Shown: positions 1-8,755, counted from the stretch's first letter. The stretch is 64,000 nt of DNA from Sandaracinobacteroides saxicola (GCF_014117445.1 NZ_CP059851.1:1860001-1924000), one strand, 5' to 3'. Program-made: numbers and translations. Notes: a model not told the origin generated them from the letters alone.

Positions 1-493
1 GTGTCAAAACGATCTCCTGCACTGCCCCCAGACCACACCCATGCTGCAGGTCGCCGCGCCTCTCCGGCGGCCAATCGATCGGTGGTGCTGAACCCGGAGA
101 CCGGAACATCATGGGTTGTCGGAAATCGTCGCTATCTTCCGCAACGGCAATCGCCATACCGTCGGGAAGATAGGGCGGCGAGAACGCCCAGGTCGATATG
201 GCCGGCTCGGCAGCCAAGGTCGTTGCTCGCCAAGCAATTCCGAATGGGCAAGCGTCGTTGGTTCGCCAAAGCGAGCGATCATAAAGACCCGTTCTTCTGA
301 TCGGAGGACTTAGCGCAGCCTGAGGGTCGTCCACCCACAGCAATTCGAGAAACATGTTGTCGAAGCCGTAGCAAACGTTCCGCGTGCCTTGGCCCTCGTG
401 CGTGCGCCGATAGGTTTCTACGAGGCCTAACGCATTCATCCGGTCGATTGCGGGCCCATCGGGATCGATGAGCATAAAGATGTGGTCGATCAT
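1..493 (-). CDS. VOC/glyoxalase-like domain protein, partial at C-terminus
   Basis: An open frame on the minus strand runs from an ATG at 493 to the window edge without a stop (about 164 codons). It begins MIDHIFMLIDPDGPAIDRM and continues with TYRRTHEGQGTRNVCYGFDN and a segment rich in EL-W around FLELLWVDDP. This matches the opening of single-domain glyoxalase-like (PF13468-type) proteins, where His-4 and the Glu of FLELLW would lie at the metal site. The 3' end is outside the window, so the fold is judged from the N-terminal half only. GC and codon use match the mobile element rather than the chromosome at 33.4 kb onward, so it is probably cargo. The substrate cannot be predicted. Confidence 0.7.
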   Translation of the reverse strand, partial: MIDHIFMLIDPDGPAIDRMNALGLVETYRRTHEGQGTRNVCYGFDNMFLELLWVDDPQAALSPPIRRTGLYDRSLWRTNDACPFGIAWRATTLAAEPAISTWAFSPPYLPDGMAIAVAEDSDDFRQPMMFRSPGSAPPIDWPPERRGDLQHGCGLGAVQEIVLT

Positions 494-735
494 GGCTGCT
501 TCTCTGATCTTATCAAAAACAGCTGGTTGAAGGCTCGCTTACCGACAAAATCCAAGCATCATCGCCTTACGAACTAAGGTTCAGCAGTGAGGTGTCGTTC
601 GACATCGCCCATGCCAAAGCCAACATAAGTCAAGCCGGTTCGTATTATCATTTGCTATAGGATCCGCATTTTAAACTGCCAGCTTGGTACCGGCGGCTCC
701 CGTTTACCGCGTTCGCATGATGAGGTGTAGCCTCG

Positions 736-1101
736 ATGTCGCATGCACTTATCATCGAAGACGAGTGGGCTCTTGCCCTTTTGTTGCAAGAAGCCCTCAA
801 GCAAATGGGATACTCGGAATTCGACATGGTCCCCTCTGTGAGAGGTGCCATCGAGGCTGCTCAGCGGCGTTGTCCTGACCTTATTGTGGCCGACCACCGG
901 ATCATCGACGGCACAGGCACCGACGCAGTTCTCACCATTTGCGCTGACAAGCCAATACCGGTCATTTTCGTCACCGCCAGCGGTTCTGAGGTCCGCGAAC
1001 GTTTGCCGGACGCTTTGATAATCGAAAAGCCTTTCGACCTTTCCGTCCTTCGCGCGGGCGTGGCAGAAGCGTCGCTGCGTCCATTTCGGTCCCCTACCTA
1101 G
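736..1101 (+). CDS. Single-domain response regulator (CheY-like receiver)
   Basis: A 121-residue stand-alone receiver domain with no output domain. The expected residues are present: acidic pair E8-D9, phospho-acceptor D53 in IVADHRI, T80 in FVTAS and K98 in IEKPF. It presumably takes a phosphoryl group from a histidine kinase not seen in this window and acts by protein-protein contact. A GAGG-containing stretch precedes the ATG. It is divergent from the VOC gene, with about 240 bp between them. It lies beyond the conserved transfer genes, so it is probably accessory cargo, and its partner is unknown. Confidence 0.85.
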   Translation: MSHALIIEDEWALALLLQEALKQMGYSEFDMVPSVRGAIEAAQRRCPDLIVADHRIIDGTGTDAVLTICADKPIPVIFVTASGSEVRERLPDALIIEKPFDLSVLRAGVAEASLRPFRSPT

Positions 1102-1177
1102 GCAGAGGGGTCTTCGTCGGCCTCGGGATTGGCAGAATGATGTGTGCGGGGAAGCGGAGATCCAACAATCCATTGTG

Positions 1178-1603
1178 TCATTCCGATTGACCAGGATCCT
1201 TGGGCCAAACGTCTGAAGGTATATCGTCGAGCAGGGTCTTCCCGCTGGCGAAGCGCCGACCGAGGGTTTCAACGAACCCTTCATAGCGCTGGCGACCCTT
1301 CACCTGCGCGGCCGCCTGATCCGCTTCGGGCAGCGGCGGTGTGACAGACAGCCAAAAGCGCACGAACAAGGTCAGCGCCTCTGTCGTCAGCCCCGTGTTG
1401 CGCTCAAGCCGCTGGAGCTGTCGCGACAAACGATCGAGCCGCCGCGCAAACGCTGCCTCCATGCGGTCGGCACCGTCCGGCGACAGGTAGGACGCCACCG
1501 CTGCTTCCACGATGGCCGAACGAGAGATGCGACGCCTGATCGCCAGCTCGTCGACCTGCTTGGCGAGCGCAGGCGGAAAATACACGTTAAGCCGGGTTCG
1601 CAA
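1178..1603 (-). CDS. CopG-like ribbon-helix-helix regulator, ICE-associated
   Basis: The protein opens with RTRLNVYFPPALAKQVDELA, a ribbon-helix-helix strand and helix typical of the CopG-family protein found just after traG in alphaproteobacterial ICEs. A C-terminal arginine-rich helix follows (RRLDRLSRQLQRLERN). The proposed start is a TTG at 1603, because a good ribosome binding site (AGGAG) lies 8 nt upstream and family members begin at this point. A GTG at 1633 would add ten residues and overlap traG. In related ICEs the next gene is trbB of the mating pore. Here a response regulator follows instead, so the pore genes have been lost or lie elsewhere. Likely role: repressor or accessory DNA-binding protein of transfer. 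Confidence 0.8.
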   Translation of the reverse strand: MRTRLNVYFPPALAKQVDELAIRRRISRSAIVEAAVASYLSPDGADRMEAAFARRLDRLSRQLQRLERNTGLTTEALTLFVRFWLSVTPPLPEADQAAAQVKGRQRYEGFVETLGRRFASGKTLLDDIPSDVWPKDPGQSE

Positions 1604-1613
1604 GGGCGATCTC

Positions 1614-3587
1614 CTAGAGCTTGATACCGTCACCGGGATCGAGCGATGCTTGCCGCGCGATCCGCTGCATCTGGCGGCTCAGGGCTGCCTGCTTGGCCGC
1701 GTCGGTTTGCGCGTCATCAACGATCGAGAACTCTTTTGCGGGCGGTGCTGTCTCTTCTGGGGCGATCGCGACGTGCTGGGGCAGTTCCGGCTCGCGGCGC
1801 AGCCCGCCATTGGCTGCGTCGTCCAGGGCCTTGACGATCCTGGCGATATCAGCCGGATTGGCGACGGCGGCGCATCCGGCCCAATTGTCAGGACGCACTG
1901 CGTCAACCGCAGGGTTCGGAGTGTTCATGATCCGCTCCGCAAAACGTCGGTCTTCGAAGTAGCGCGCCTTCTTCGCGCGGATTGGGCGGACGCCGGCCAC
2001 CATCACGATCTCGTCGTCTGGTGGGAGCTGCATCACTTCGCCCGGCGTCAGCAGCTGCCGTCCGGTCTCCTGTCGCGACACCATCAGATGCCCCAGCCAA
2101 GGCGAGAGGCGATGCCCGGCGTAGTTCTTCATCGCCCGCATCTCGGTGGCGGTGCCGAGCGCGTCCGATACGCGCTTGGCGGTGCGTTCGTCGTTGGTGG
2201 CGAAGCTCACGCGGACATGGCAATTGTCGAGGATGGCGTTGTTCGGACCGTACGCTTTTTCGATCTGATTAAGGCTCTGCGCGATCAGGAATGCCTTGAG
2301 CCCATAGCCCGCCATAAACGCCAGGGCGGACTCGAAGAAGTCGAGCCGCCCCAGCGCAGGGAACTCGTCGAGCATCAACAGAACGCGATGGCGGTTGCCG
2401 TTCGGCGTCAGCTCCTCGGTCAGCCGCCGTCCGATCTGGTTGAGGATGAGGCGGATCAGTGGCTTGGTGCGCGAGATGTCGCTTGGCGGTACGACCAAAT
2501 AGAGCGTCGCTGGGCGGCCACCTTCGACCAGATCAGATATGCGCCACTGGCAGGCCCGCGTGACCTGCGCGACGACGGGATCGCGATAGAGGCCAAGGAA
2601 CGACATGGCCGTGCTGAGCACACCTGACCGCTCGTTGTCGGACTTGTTTAGCAATTCACGCGCGGCAGATGCGACAACGGGATGCACACCGGCTTCGCCG
2701 AGATGCGGCGTGGCCATCATCGCCGCCAGCGTTTCCTCGATCGTGCGCGACGGATCGGACAGGAATGCGGCCACCCCCGCCAGGGTCTTGTCAGGTTCGG
2801 CATAGAGGACGTGCAGGATCGCGCCGACGAGCAACGAATGCGATGTCTTTTCCCAATGATTGCGGCGCTCAAGGCTACCTTCGGGATCGACCAGCACGTC
2901 GGCGACGTTCTGCACATCGCGCACCTCCCACTGGCCGCGCCGGACTTCGAGCAGCGGGTTGTAGGCAGCACTCGCGGCGTTGGTCGGATCGAACAGCAGC
3001 ACACGGCCATGCTGGGCGCGAAAGCCAGCGGTCAATGTCCAGTTCTCGCCCTTGATATCGTGGACGATCGCCGAGCCCGGCCATGTCAGGAGTGACGGGA
3101 TGACCAGCCCCACGCCCTTGCCGCTGCGAGTGGGCGCGAAGCAAAGCACGTGCTCCGGGCCATCATGGCGAAGATAGTCGTCGGCGAGCTTTCCAAGCAC
3201 CACGCCGTTCGGACCGAGAAGACCAGCGGAACGCACCTCCTTTTCGGTCGCCCAGCGCGCCGAGCCATAGGTTTCGGCATTTTTCAGTTCGCGCGCGCGC
3301 CACACTGACATGCTGATGGCGACAGCAATCGACACGAACCCGCCCGACGCCGCAATGAACGCACCAGTCTGGAAGATGTCGGGCGCATAGGCGTCGAACG
3401 AAAACCACCACCAGAAGAACGCGGGCGGCGGATAGATCGGCCATCCAAAAGCCATGAACCATGGCGGCCCAAGTTCCGGCTGATAGGCGAGCGCGGCTGC
3501 GGTCCACTGCGTCGCGCCCCACACTGCAGCGAGCACGATGAGAAACACCGTGATGACTTGGCCCCAGAGAATCTTGGTTGCGGACAT
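1614..3587 (-). CDS. traG: Conjugal transfer coupling protein TraG/VirD4
   Basis: A type IV coupling ATPase of 657 residues that links the relaxase-DNA complex to the secretion channel at the inner membrane. Two hydrophobic N-terminal segments (TVFLIVLAAVWGATQW and TGAFIAASGGFVSIAVAISM) anchor it. The Walker A motif is APTRSGKGVGL, followed by PSLLTWPGSAIVHDIKGENW. Walker B is LLMLDEFPALG. The ATG at 3587 is chosen because GAAGGAGA lies just upstream; the longer frame to 3653 has no such site. It follows the relaxase gene by 16 bp. It looks intact, so the element could at least couple to a pore supplied in trans. Confidence 0.95.
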   Translation of the reverse strand: MSATKILWGQVITVFLIVLAAVWGATQWTAAALAYQPELGPPWFMAFGWPIYPPPAFFWWWFSFDAYAPDIFQTGAFIAASGGFVSIAVAISMSVWRARELKNAETYGSARWATEKEVRSAGLLGPNGVVLGKLADDYLRHDGPEHVLCFAPTRSGKGVGLVIPSLLTWPGSAIVHDIKGENWTLTAGFRAQHGRVLLFDPTNAASAAYNPLLEVRRGQWEVRDVQNVADVLVDPEGSLERRNHWEKTSHSLLVGAILHVLYAEPDKTLAGVAAFLSDPSRTIEETLAAMMATPHLGEAGVHPVVASAARELLNKSDNERSGVLSTAMSFLGLYRDPVVAQVTRACQWRISDLVEGGRPATLYLVVPPSDISRTKPLIRLILNQIGRRLTEELTPNGNRHRVLLMLDEFPALGRLDFFESALAFMAGYGLKAFLIAQSLNQIEKAYGPNNAILDNCHVRVSFATNDERTAKRVSDALGTATEMRAMKNYAGHRLSPWLGHLMVSRQETGRQLLTPGEVMQLPPDDEIVMVAGVRPIRAKKARYFEDRRFAERIMNTPNPAVDAVRPDNWAGCAAVANPADIARIVKALDDAANGGLRREPELPQHVAIAPEETAPPAKEFSIVDDAQTDAAKQAALSRQMQRIARQASLDPGDGIKL

Positions 3588-3603
3588 TGACGTCTCCTTC
3601 CGG

Positions 3604-5364
3604 TCAGATGCTAAGGCCGCGCTTGCGGCCGAGCGTCCAGTCGATGCCGGCACCGGTGCGGACGACCCCGGACACCTGACGGCCGAGCTGCTGTTCGAGG
3701 GTGCTGACCCAAGGCACGAGCCGGAAGCCGAGGCCGTCGTCGATCATGGCGAAGCGGCCGGAGGCGAGCGCAAGACGCTGGCGGACGACGCCGGCCACTT
3801 TCTCGCCGGCTTGGGTCGGTCGGTAGGCCAGCCCCATCTCGCTCGCGATCTTGGACCCAACGGAGTCCAGCTCGTGCTTGCGTAACGTATCGAGCATTCC
3901 GCGTTCGAACACCGTGCGCTCGCCGAAGCGCCGCGCGAGCCCCTGCCGGACAAGATGGTCGGTGCGCGCGTCCATCGCCCGGCGCACCTCGGCGCCGAAC
4001 CCGCCATCCGCGACGCCCGCGCCGCGCTCGATCAGCCGGTGGTCCAGCCAGGTCGCGCCGGGCGCCTTGATCTGAGCGGCGAGGTCGAGGTCCGAGCGCG
4101 TGGCGAGCACCAGCGTCGGCTTCTCCTCGCCGGCCCGCCCGATCGCGCGCAACTCGACGATGCCGCCGAGCTTCGGTGTGTGCTCCAGCGCCTCGATGCC
4201 GGGCAGCCGGACATGGTGAGTGCGCCCGTCCGTGCCGTCGATGACGGCATAGGCGGTGCCGGTAAGCTCGTCGTGCAACCCTTTGTCAATCAGCCGGCCG
4301 GCGATCGGCTTCTCGGGCGCGTTGGTGACGACGGCGTAGCTGTCGAGCGGCCGGTCCTGGTCGCGAGCCTTGAGCGCCGCGCCAATCGTGCGAATGATGT
4401 CGCCTCGCGCGCCCAGCTCGCGCAACTTCGCCGCCGCTCTTTCGGCTACCGCCCATTGGCCGGTATCTCCTTCGGTCGCGAGCCCCATTGTCTCCAGGTG
4501 CTGCAACCGGCCGATCATCAAGCGGCGGAGCCGTGGATCGTCCGGGCCGGGCCGCTCGGGGCGCAGGTCGATGACGCCTAACTCGTCGGCGGCGCGCTGG
4601 ATCTCGGTGTCGAGCCGGGTCCAGCGCTCGGCCGATACCTCTCGGTCGAGCGTGCGCTGGACTTGATGCTCGGGCTTCGGCCCCAGCTCGGCCAAGGCCA
4701 GGTCTTGCGCGCGCGAGCGGAGATTGTGACTGATGTAGTCGCGTGAGATGACGAGATCGGCGCCGGTGTCGGTGACGCCGCGCACCAGCAAATGGACGTG
4801 CGGATTGTCGGTGTTCCAATGATCGACCGCGACCCAATCGAGCCGCGTCCCCAGGTCCGCCTCCATCTGACGCATGAGGTCGCGCGTGTATTCGCGCAGG
4901 TCGGTCAGCTCGGCGGCGTCCTCTGGCGACACGATGACCCGAAAATGATGCCGGTCATCCTTGCATCGCTCGGTGAAAGAGCGATCGTCGGGGTTGTCGC
5001 CGGTCGCGTCGAACATCCGCGTCGGCGAGCCGTCGCGGGTGACGCCTTCGCGCTTCAAATAAGCGACGTGCGCGGACAGCGGCGCCGAGCGCCGGCCGCC
5101 CCGGCTGCGGGTGGTCACGGGCAGCATCTTGACCATGACGCGCCGGCCCGAGCCGAACAGGCGGCTGCGGGCGAACGCGGTGCGGCCCTTTCCGAAGCTC
5201 GACTGGCCACGGCGGCGCGGCTCGCCCCAGCCTGCGCGCTTCGTCCCGCCGTGGAGCGCAGCGACACGGAGGACCTCGGCCACAAGGCCGCGCGCATTGC
5301 GGCCCAGCGCCTTGCTGCGCTTGGCCTTGCCCGGCCGGACGCGGAACTCGCTGTCCTCGCTCAC
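3604..5364 (-). CDS. rlxS: Relaxase/mobilization nuclease, RlxS/VirD2-like with DUF3363
   Basis: A 586-residue relaxase expected to nick oriT and pilot the strand. The N-terminus is basic. The nuclease part carries RSAPLSAHVAYLKREGVTRD, followed by DDRHHFRVIVSPEDA. The metal-binding histidine motif is DHWNTDNPHVHLLVRG. The C-terminal half (APGATWLDHRL, GRFAMIDDGLGFRLVPW) corresponds to DUF3363. The GTG start at 5364 gives the family-typical opening SEDSEFRVRPGKAKR. It lies between traG and the lytic transglycosylase, the same order as in rhizobial ICEs. The 240 bp upstream hold inverted repeats suited to an origin of transfer. Confidence 0.93.
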   Translation of the reverse strand: MSEDSEFRVRPGKAKRSKALGRNARGLVAEVLRVAALHGGTKRAGWGEPRRRGQSSFGKGRTAFARSRLFGSGRRVMVKMLPVTTRSRGGRRSAPLSAHVAYLKREGVTRDGSPTRMFDATGDNPDDRSFTERCKDDRHHFRVIVSPEDAAELTDLREYTRDLMRQMEADLGTRLDWVAVDHWNTDNPHVHLLVRGVTDTGADLVISRDYISHNLRSRAQDLALAELGPKPEHQVQRTLDREVSAERWTRLDTEIQRAADELGVIDLRPERPGPDDPRLRRLMIGRLQHLETMGLATEGDTGQWAVAERAAAKLRELGARGDIIRTIGAALKARDQDRPLDSYAVVTNAPEKPIAGRLIDKGLHDELTGTAYAVIDGTDGRTHHVRLPGIEALEHTPKLGGIVELRAIGRAGEEKPTLVLATRSDLDLAAQIKAPGATWLDHRLIERGAGVADGGFGAEVRRAMDARTDHLVRQGLARRFGERTVFERGMLDTLRKHELDSVGSKIASEMGLAYRPTQAGEKVAGVVRQRLALASGRFAMIDDGLGFRLVPWVSTLEQQLGRQVSGVVRTGAGIDWTLGRKRGLSI

Positions 5365-5602
5365 AGCCGGGCCGCTTTCGGCCGAAAATGGCCTATAGTG
5401 CCATTGGAGGCGTTGTTATTGCTGGACTTTCCCTTCCGTGCGGCACGCGCGTCGACCGACGCCCCCGTATGAAGCCACGGAAAACCATTGGTTTTTCGGC
5501 GAAACGGGGTGCGCCTTGTATCTTGCAATCGTCCTTTCAGGCACTTTTCTCCCTGATCCATCCTGATTTCCTCGCGGACGGGCGACCTGATCACTGCGGC
5601 GA
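5365..5602. other. Relaxase leader with candidate oriT inverted repeats
   Basis: This gene-free stretch between the relaxase start and the transglycosylase stop holds a 12-bp perfect palindrome TTTCGGCCGAAA at 5376-5387. It also holds the inverted repeat AAAACCA-T-TGGTTTT at 5481-5495, which extends to ten-base arms with one mismatch. In this ICE family the region directly upstream of the relaxase gene is where oriT is expected. Assignment is by position and symmetry only; the nick site is not identified. Confidence 0.4.
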
Positions 5603-6409
5603 TCATTGCGGTCGACCCGCGCCAGCGCGGGCAACAAAAAGGCTGTCGATCGGCGTTGCGGCAGGCGGATTTGGTGAAGACGAATGGCCGACTGCGGGCT
5701 GAGCGGTGGGTTCATCGACCGCGGCGATCTCGTTCTTGGGTCGCGCCAAATCAGCTTCTGTTGTGGCCGCGGATGTGCGGACGAACAGCGCGGAACGTCG
5801 CCAGGCGAAGCGATCAGGCGGTGCGACGACAGCCACTTCGACGGTACGGGCGGTGCTGGTGATTGACCCAAGCCGCGCCAGATACGCGACTGTTTCGGCG
5901 GGCAGCGGACGGCCACGCGAAAGGTGGTCATCATAGCGGCCCGGCCCGGCATTGTACGCCGCGAGCATCGCGCTCGGATTGCCGTAGCGATCGTGCATTT
6001 CGCGTAAGTAAGCAGCACCGGCCATGATGTTGTCGCGCACATCGAACGGGTCAGTGCCCAGCCCATGGCGGGCACGAAGCTGAGCCCAGGTTCCGGGCAT
6101 GATCTGCATCAAGCCCATCGCCCCAGCGCTCGACACGGCGCGGGCATTGCCTGCACTTTCGACACGCAAGACCGCCCAGATCCAAGCCTCGGGAATGCCG
6201 AACCGCAGTGCCGCTTCAGCGACATGCGGCGCATAGGGATGGGCGACGGCGGACGGGGCAGGTGGCGTGTTCGCTTCCTGCGCCAATGCCGGTGTCTGGC
6301 AGATTGGCAACGCACCCAGCAGTGCAGCCAAGGTCAGCGTTGCGGCGCGCGAACGCAGGTTCAAAGGCCGACTGATCGCGGCAGCACGCACCGCCTCAGT
6401 CCTGCTCAC
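5603..6409 (-). CDS. Lytic transglycosylase (SLT domain), conjugation-associated
   Basis: A secreted murein hydrolase of 268 residues that would open peptidoglycan for assembly of the transfer apparatus. A signal peptide occupies about residues 1-44 (hydrophobic AATLTLAALLGALPI, likely cleavage after ALA). The SLT domain follows, with catalytic E84 in VESAGNARA, GLMQIMPGTW at 99-108 and AAYNAGPGRYDDH. The C-terminal tail is proline/alanine rich and low in complexity. The GTG start at 6409 overlaps the end of the DUF736 gene and is preferred because it puts the signal peptide at the N-terminus. The longer frame to 6589 is antisense-like sequence. Confidence 0.92.
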   Translation of the reverse strand: MSRTEAVRAAAISRPLNLRSRAATLTLAALLGALPICQTPALAQEANTPPAPSAVAHPYAPHVAEAALRFGIPEAWIWAVLRVESAGNARAVSSAGAMGLMQIMPGTWAQLRARHGLGTDPFDVRDNIMAGAAYLREMHDRYGNPSAMLAAYNAGPGRYDDHLSRGRPLPAETVAYLARLGSITSTARTVEVAVVAPPDRFAWRRSALFVRTSAATTEADLARPKNEIAAVDEPTAQPAVGHSSSPNPPAATPIDSLFVARAGAGRPQ

Positions 6410-6731
6410 GGGCTTTGTGCGGGCGGCTCCAGCGCAGCGACCAGGACGCCGGATCGTTGGCATTCTGGAACAGTGCCGCGCGGATCGGCTGCGGAAAGCT
6501 GGGATCGTCGATGCGCAGCGAGACGTATTCCCCGGTCCGCTCGCCGCTCTCGTTCCAGCCCGCGCCAATTTCCGGCCCTTCGCCGTCATTGCCGCGATGG
6601 ACGCGCCAATCCGGCGCCTTGTCGGCGCCGCCGGGCTCAGCCGGGACGAGCGAGATACGGATATCGAGCATGGCGGTTTCGATAACGCCTTCGAAGCCTT
6701 TGTCAGTGCGGATGAAGCTGCCGATCTGCAT
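6396..6731 (-). CDS. DUF736 family protein (copy 1)
   Basis: A 111-residue protein of the DUF736 family, a small conserved protein found almost only in conjugative elements and plasmids of alphaproteobacteria. The family signature is clear: MQIGSFIRTDKGFEGVIET at the start, and EYVSLRIDDPSFPQPIRAAL before the final SLRWSRP. An AAAGGA site precedes the ATG. It lies between traF and the transglycosylase, overlapping the latter by 14 bp. The biochemical role is unknown. A second, diverged copy lies at 9859-10188. Confidence 0.92.
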   Translation of the reverse strand: MQIGSFIRTDKGFEGVIETAMLDIRISLVPAEPGGADKAPDWRVHRGNDGEGPEIGAGWNESGERTGEYVSLRIDDPSFPQPIRAALFQNANDPASWSLRWSRPHKAREQD

Positions 6732-6768
6732 GGTAATGGTCCTTTCGGTTGGAATTCGAGACAGGAGG

Positions 6769-7314
6769 TCAGCGCCAGATCAGCGGCGCGTCGGGCGTTT
6801 TCCGTGTGAGGATTGGGATCGCGCGGCCGAGCACGGTTGCTGTCGGCAAAGGGCCGAAGTAGCGACCGTCAAGGCTGTCGGGATGCGCGGGGTTGAGAAG
6901 CAACAGCTCGTCGGCTCCAAGCGTCCGGCAGCCGCGCCAGACAGGCAGCGGACGTGCAAGCCGGTCGTGTGTCAGTGCGAGCGTGACCGCCTGGCCGTCG
7001 ACGGTCACTGTGCCGCCGAGCCGGCACACGCGCTGCCCGGCCTTGGCGGCCACATGTTTCAACAGCGGCACGTTTTCGCCGAGATATCCGCGCACGGCCA
7101 TCCAGCGGCCAAGGCGCTGTGGCGGTGCCACGGCGACCAGCGTACCCAGCGGCGGATCGCGGTCTGGCTGGATTCGATAAAGCCCGATCGGCGCGCTCGC
7201 ACTGGTGTTCCAGACGATGCGCGGCAGCGGATCAGTCACCACAATCGCTGCGAATGACAGGGCGAATGCTGACGCTGCTGCAACCGTCGCACGGATATAG
7301 AAGCGGCGGCTCAT
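6769..7314 (-). CDS. traF: TraF conjugal transfer peptidase (S26 family)
   Basis: A 181-residue membrane-anchored S26 peptidase, related to the RP4 TraF enzyme that matures and cyclises pilin. An N-terminal transmembrane segment (TVAAASAFALSFAAIVV) is followed by the catalytic serine region NTSASAPIGLY (Ser-40). Then come the general-base lysine region LLKHVAAKAGQRVCR (Lys-86) and the conserved DSLDGRYFGPLP. The ATG at 7314 overlaps the upstream stop as ATGA and places the membrane anchor correctly. No pilin gene is visible in the window, which fits the apparent absence of a mating pore here. Confidence 0.92.
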   Translation of the reverse strand: MSRRFYIRATVAAASAFALSFAAIVVTDPLPRIVWNTSASAPIGLYRIQPDRDPPLGTLVAVAPPQRLGRWMAVRGYLGENVPLLKHVAAKAGQRVCRLGGTVTVDGQAVTLALTHDRLARPLPVWRGCRTLGADELLLLNPAHPDSLDGRYFGPLPTATVLGRAIPILTRKTPDAPLIWR

Positions 7315-7817
7315 CCTTCGATCTCCCGCCGCTTGAGCCAGGCCCGATGGCGCTCCATCGTGTACGCGCGCGGCTGATGCCCGGCAGCGATGCGGTTGTG
7401 GACATGCCGCCAATGATCGGGTGCTGTATCGCACGGATCGACGCCTGCGTAGTCCACCGCGTCGATGTGGCTGAGCACTTGGGATACCTTTGGCCAGCCT
7501 TCGATGGTGAGCAAAATGTCACCGCCCGGCAGCACGAAGGGCAGCGTCGTGAACGGCTCGCCTGCACTGACGGCACGCACGACGTCGATGCGCGAGCTGA
7601 CCGTGCCGAAGTCATTGGCGGCCCAGCGAACGAACGCGAAGATGGCACCGGGACGAAAGCTGACGATGCGGCGACGGCGATCGACAATTTCGTCCTTGGC
7701 GATCCGACCGAAGCGGATCCAGTGTTCGACCCGTTTCTCGATCCACGTCAGTTGAACGTGAGTCATGTTATCGGGACGCGGAGCGCCGTGTCCACGTTGT
7801 GTGGGCGAGACGGTCAT
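7311..7817 (-). CDS. DUF2840 family ICE protein
   Basis: A 168-residue DUF2840 protein. The core THVQLTWIEKRVEHWIRFGR, then FRPGAIFAFVRWAANDFGTV and PDHWRHVHNRIAAGHQPRAY, is highly conserved in this ICE family, where the gene always precedes traF. The ATG at 7817 overlaps the stop of the HTH gene (ATGA) and its own stop overlaps traF, so the three are probably translationally coupled. An internal ATG at 7766 would start closer to the conserved core. Function unknown. Confidence 0.9.
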   Translation of the reverse strand: MTVSPTQRGHGAPRPDNMTHVQLTWIEKRVEHWIRFGRIAKDEIVDRRRRIVSFRPGAIFAFVRWAANDFGTVSSRIDVVRAVSAGEPFTTLPFVLPGGDILLTIEGWPKVSQVLSHIDAVDYAGVDPCDTAPDHWRHVHNRIAAGHQPRAYTMERHRAWLKRREIEG

Positions 7818-8080
7818 TGCCGGCTCCGTGCGAAGGGCGAGTTGGCGCGCGGCAACAGGTCGTTCTGGCCCGGCTCGCTGGTGGAATGCTTGGTGCCGAG
7901 ATCGGCCCAGGCCTGAAGGTCGTCGACCGAATAGACCACACGCCCGCCGATGCGGCGATAGGTCGGTCCGGTCCCGAAATAGCGGTGCTTTTCCAGCGTC
8001 CGCCCGGACAGGCCCAGGAAGCGTGCAGCTTCGGGCGTCCGGAGATAGCGGGGCGGCAGATTATGCGTCGTATCAGGCAA
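7814..8080 (-). CDS. Excisionase-like HTH protein (RdfS/AlpA type)
   Basis: An 88-residue MerR/AlpA-like winged HTH protein with LPPRYLRTPEAARFLGLSGR and TGPTYRRIGGRVVYSVDDLQ. Proteins of this type at the head of the DUF2840-traF unit act as recombination directionality factors (RdfS) in rhizobial ICEs. The TTG at 8080 is chosen because AGGAG lies 7 nt upstream and the protein then begins as its relatives do. The frame extends to 8200, but that part has no conserved sequence. Here the integrase is a serine recombinase rather than a tyrosine one, so whether this protein controls excision or only transcription is open. Confidence 0.85.
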   Translation of the reverse strand: MPDTTHNLPPRYLRTPEAARFLGLSGRTLEKHRYFGTGPTYRRIGGRVVYSVDDLQAWADLGTKHSTSEPGQNDLLPRANSPFARSRQ

Positions 8081-8206
8081 GGTCAGGCTCCTGCGGTCGG
8101 GGGTGGCAGGAGGCGAAAATGACGAAGCGCGCTCGGAGAGGTGGAGTATGAAGATATGTGATCGCGGGGATGTGACCACCCCTGCCCGAGACCCGCGCAA
8201 GCCGGT

Positions 8207-8755
8207 TCAGCGGATGCGCAGCAGCTTGCGATAGTCGCCATTCATCAGCGCAGTGGCGTCGCGGACGAGCCGGATTGCGAACGACCGCCCGGCCGATGTT
8301 TTCCATTCGGTCGCTGGCAGTTCGGCATCATCTTCGCGGCCCATAGCGGTGGCAATCTGGCGATAGCTCGCGCCCGACAGGTGCAAATCGAGCGCCTGAA
8401 GCATCATGGCGAGGCGTGCTTGCCGGTAGCGGCTAAGCGGCCATCCGCGTGCCGGTGGCCCCGATTGCTTACCGAACAATCGGCGATGAAAGCGCAGCAG
8501 GCTCGTCACCCGCGTCGTGAAATCCTTGTCGAGTGGGATGATCGCCGCCAGCGGCTGACCGGGCGTCGGATTGCGCAGCCAAAGCGAATGTGCGCCGTCC
8601 CGGTCAGCCACCACGACGTGCCGCCCCTCGACCCCCGCCTGATCGGCCAGCAGCGCGCCAAGCTTCAGCGGATCGACGGCTTTAGCGTCGCCGAACCCTT
8701 CCGGCGGGGCGTCAAGAATGACGGTGACGGCGGTTAGCTCGGGCCGCCAGATCAC
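8207..8755 (-). CDS. DUF2285 (RovC-like DNA-binding) protein
   Basis: The conserved C-terminal part reads LSRYRQARLAMMLQALDLHL, then SYRQIATAMGRED and SFAIRLVRDATALMNGDYRK. This is the DUF2285 domain, a helical DNA-binding domain common in these ICEs. The frame is open to 8875, but its first third overlaps the DUF6499 gene and shows no family similarity. The GTG at 8755, giving VIWRPELTAVTVILD, is the best start, and the true one is uncertain. It forms a regulatory pair with the DUF6499 gene just upstream, which in other elements is fused or adjacent. Confidence 0.75.
   Translation of the reverse strand: MIWRPELTAVTVILDAPPEGFGDAKAVDPLKLGALLADQAGVEGRHVVVADRDGAHSLWLRNPTPGQPLAAIIPLDKDFTTRVTSLLRFHRRLFGKQSGPPARGWPLSRYRQARLAMMLQALDLHLSGASYRQIATAMGREDDAELPATEWKTSAGRSFAIRLVRDATALMNGDYRKLLRIR

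Noticed and set aside
1-300. 99-codon plus-strand frame at the left edge
   Set aside because: It runs antisense to the glyoxalase-like gene, which has recognisable family sequence.
655-1284. 209-codon minus-strand frame over the response regulator
   Set aside because: Antisense to a receiver domain with all phosphorylation-site residues.
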